A stretch of DNA of 64,000 bases from Halieaceae bacterium (lineage in GTDB: Bacteria; Pseudomonadota; Gammaproteobacteria; Pseudomonadales; Halieaceae). Below, in pieces: positions 63,988 to 64,000 of the stretch. The notes below the pieces were generated by a model that saw only the letters and a list, made by a program, of their open reading frames with translations, ran no database searches and was not told where the DNA came from. Position 1 is the first letter of the stretch; each line of letters opens with the position of its first letter. The DNA lies in the NCBI GenBank assembly GCA_902631395.1, contig CACOYM010000010.1, positions 30,328-94,327 on the forward strand. The letters are read 5' to 3'. The position numbers and the translations under genes are program-made.

Positions 63988-64000
63988 AACGCCTCCTCTC

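Noticed and set aside
1..64000. CRISPR arrays, rRNA or tRNA genes, insertion sequences, phage genes
   Set aside because: None found: no regularly spaced repeats, no transposase or phage protein motifs, no cloverleaf recognised apart from tmRNA.

Overview
The window looks like chromosomal DNA of an aerobic marine gammaproteobacterium, most likely of the OM60/NOR5 (Halieaceae) group. The main clue is a pair of very large genes at the right end. They encode a 1217-residue bifunctional malonyl-CoA reductase and an 1804-residue trifunctional propionyl-CoA synthase, the two signature enzymes of the 3-hydroxypropionate route. Outside the Chloroflexi this pair is known from a few marine aerobic bacteria such as HTCC2080-like strains and Erythrobacter NAP1. 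The placement is inference from gene content, not phylogeny.

Left part (1-13.6 kb): the tail of a ZIP metal transporter, hemH, three acyl-CoA dehydrogenases (the last two coupled like an alpha/beta pair), a decayed M19 dipeptidase, a DUF2256/cryptochrome-DASH pair, the Leloir cassette galK-galT-galE, an Old Yellow Enzyme and an MFS permease. A possible 33-residue membrane peptide with its own terminator follows. Middle (14-45 kb): a NupC-type nucleoside transporter, a 2OG-Fe(II) oxygenase, modABC, an EamA transporter, a gamma-carbonic-anhydrase-like protein, a lipoprotein rhodanese, a BicA-like SulP transporter with an NTF2-fold partner and a divergent OxyR-like regulator. Next come a phosphoglycerate-dehydrogenase-like gene, a threonine aldolase, an aldose dehydrogenase, a class C serine hydrolase and a phosphate module (OprP-type porin, PiT transporter, DUF47/PhoU-like protein) preceded by an 11-bp-periodic Pho-box-like array. 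Then follow a P450, a SOUL protein, cysteine synthase with a truncated RidA gene behind it, a malonyl-CoA-synthetase-like ligase, a sodium/solute symporter and an O-antigen ligase.

45.5-54.35 kb is an accessory region that runs up to the 3' end of ssrA (tmRNA), a classic integration point. It is visibly AT-richer in places. It holds a methyltransferase, a ferritin-like protein, an alternative oxidase, a cyclic-nucleotide-binding protein, an Fe-S-type photolyase that has lost most of its cluster cysteines, a protein with a C-terminal sorting-type signal, an orphan Nif11-type RiPP precursor, a zinc-ribbon membrane protein, a nuclease remnant and a small secreted protein. Several diverged copies of a structured repeat of about 115-135 bp are scattered between these genes. 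No integrase or transposase was recognised.

Right end (54.35-64 kb): ssrA, a strong terminator, then mcr and pcs on the minus strand with overlapping stop and start codons. Malonyl-CoA is reduced to 3-hydroxypropionate and converted to propionyl-CoA by these two proteins. The malonyl-CoA-synthetase-like gene, the BicA-like transporter and the gamma-CA-like protein in the same window could supply malonyl-CoA and bicarbonate, which is inference.
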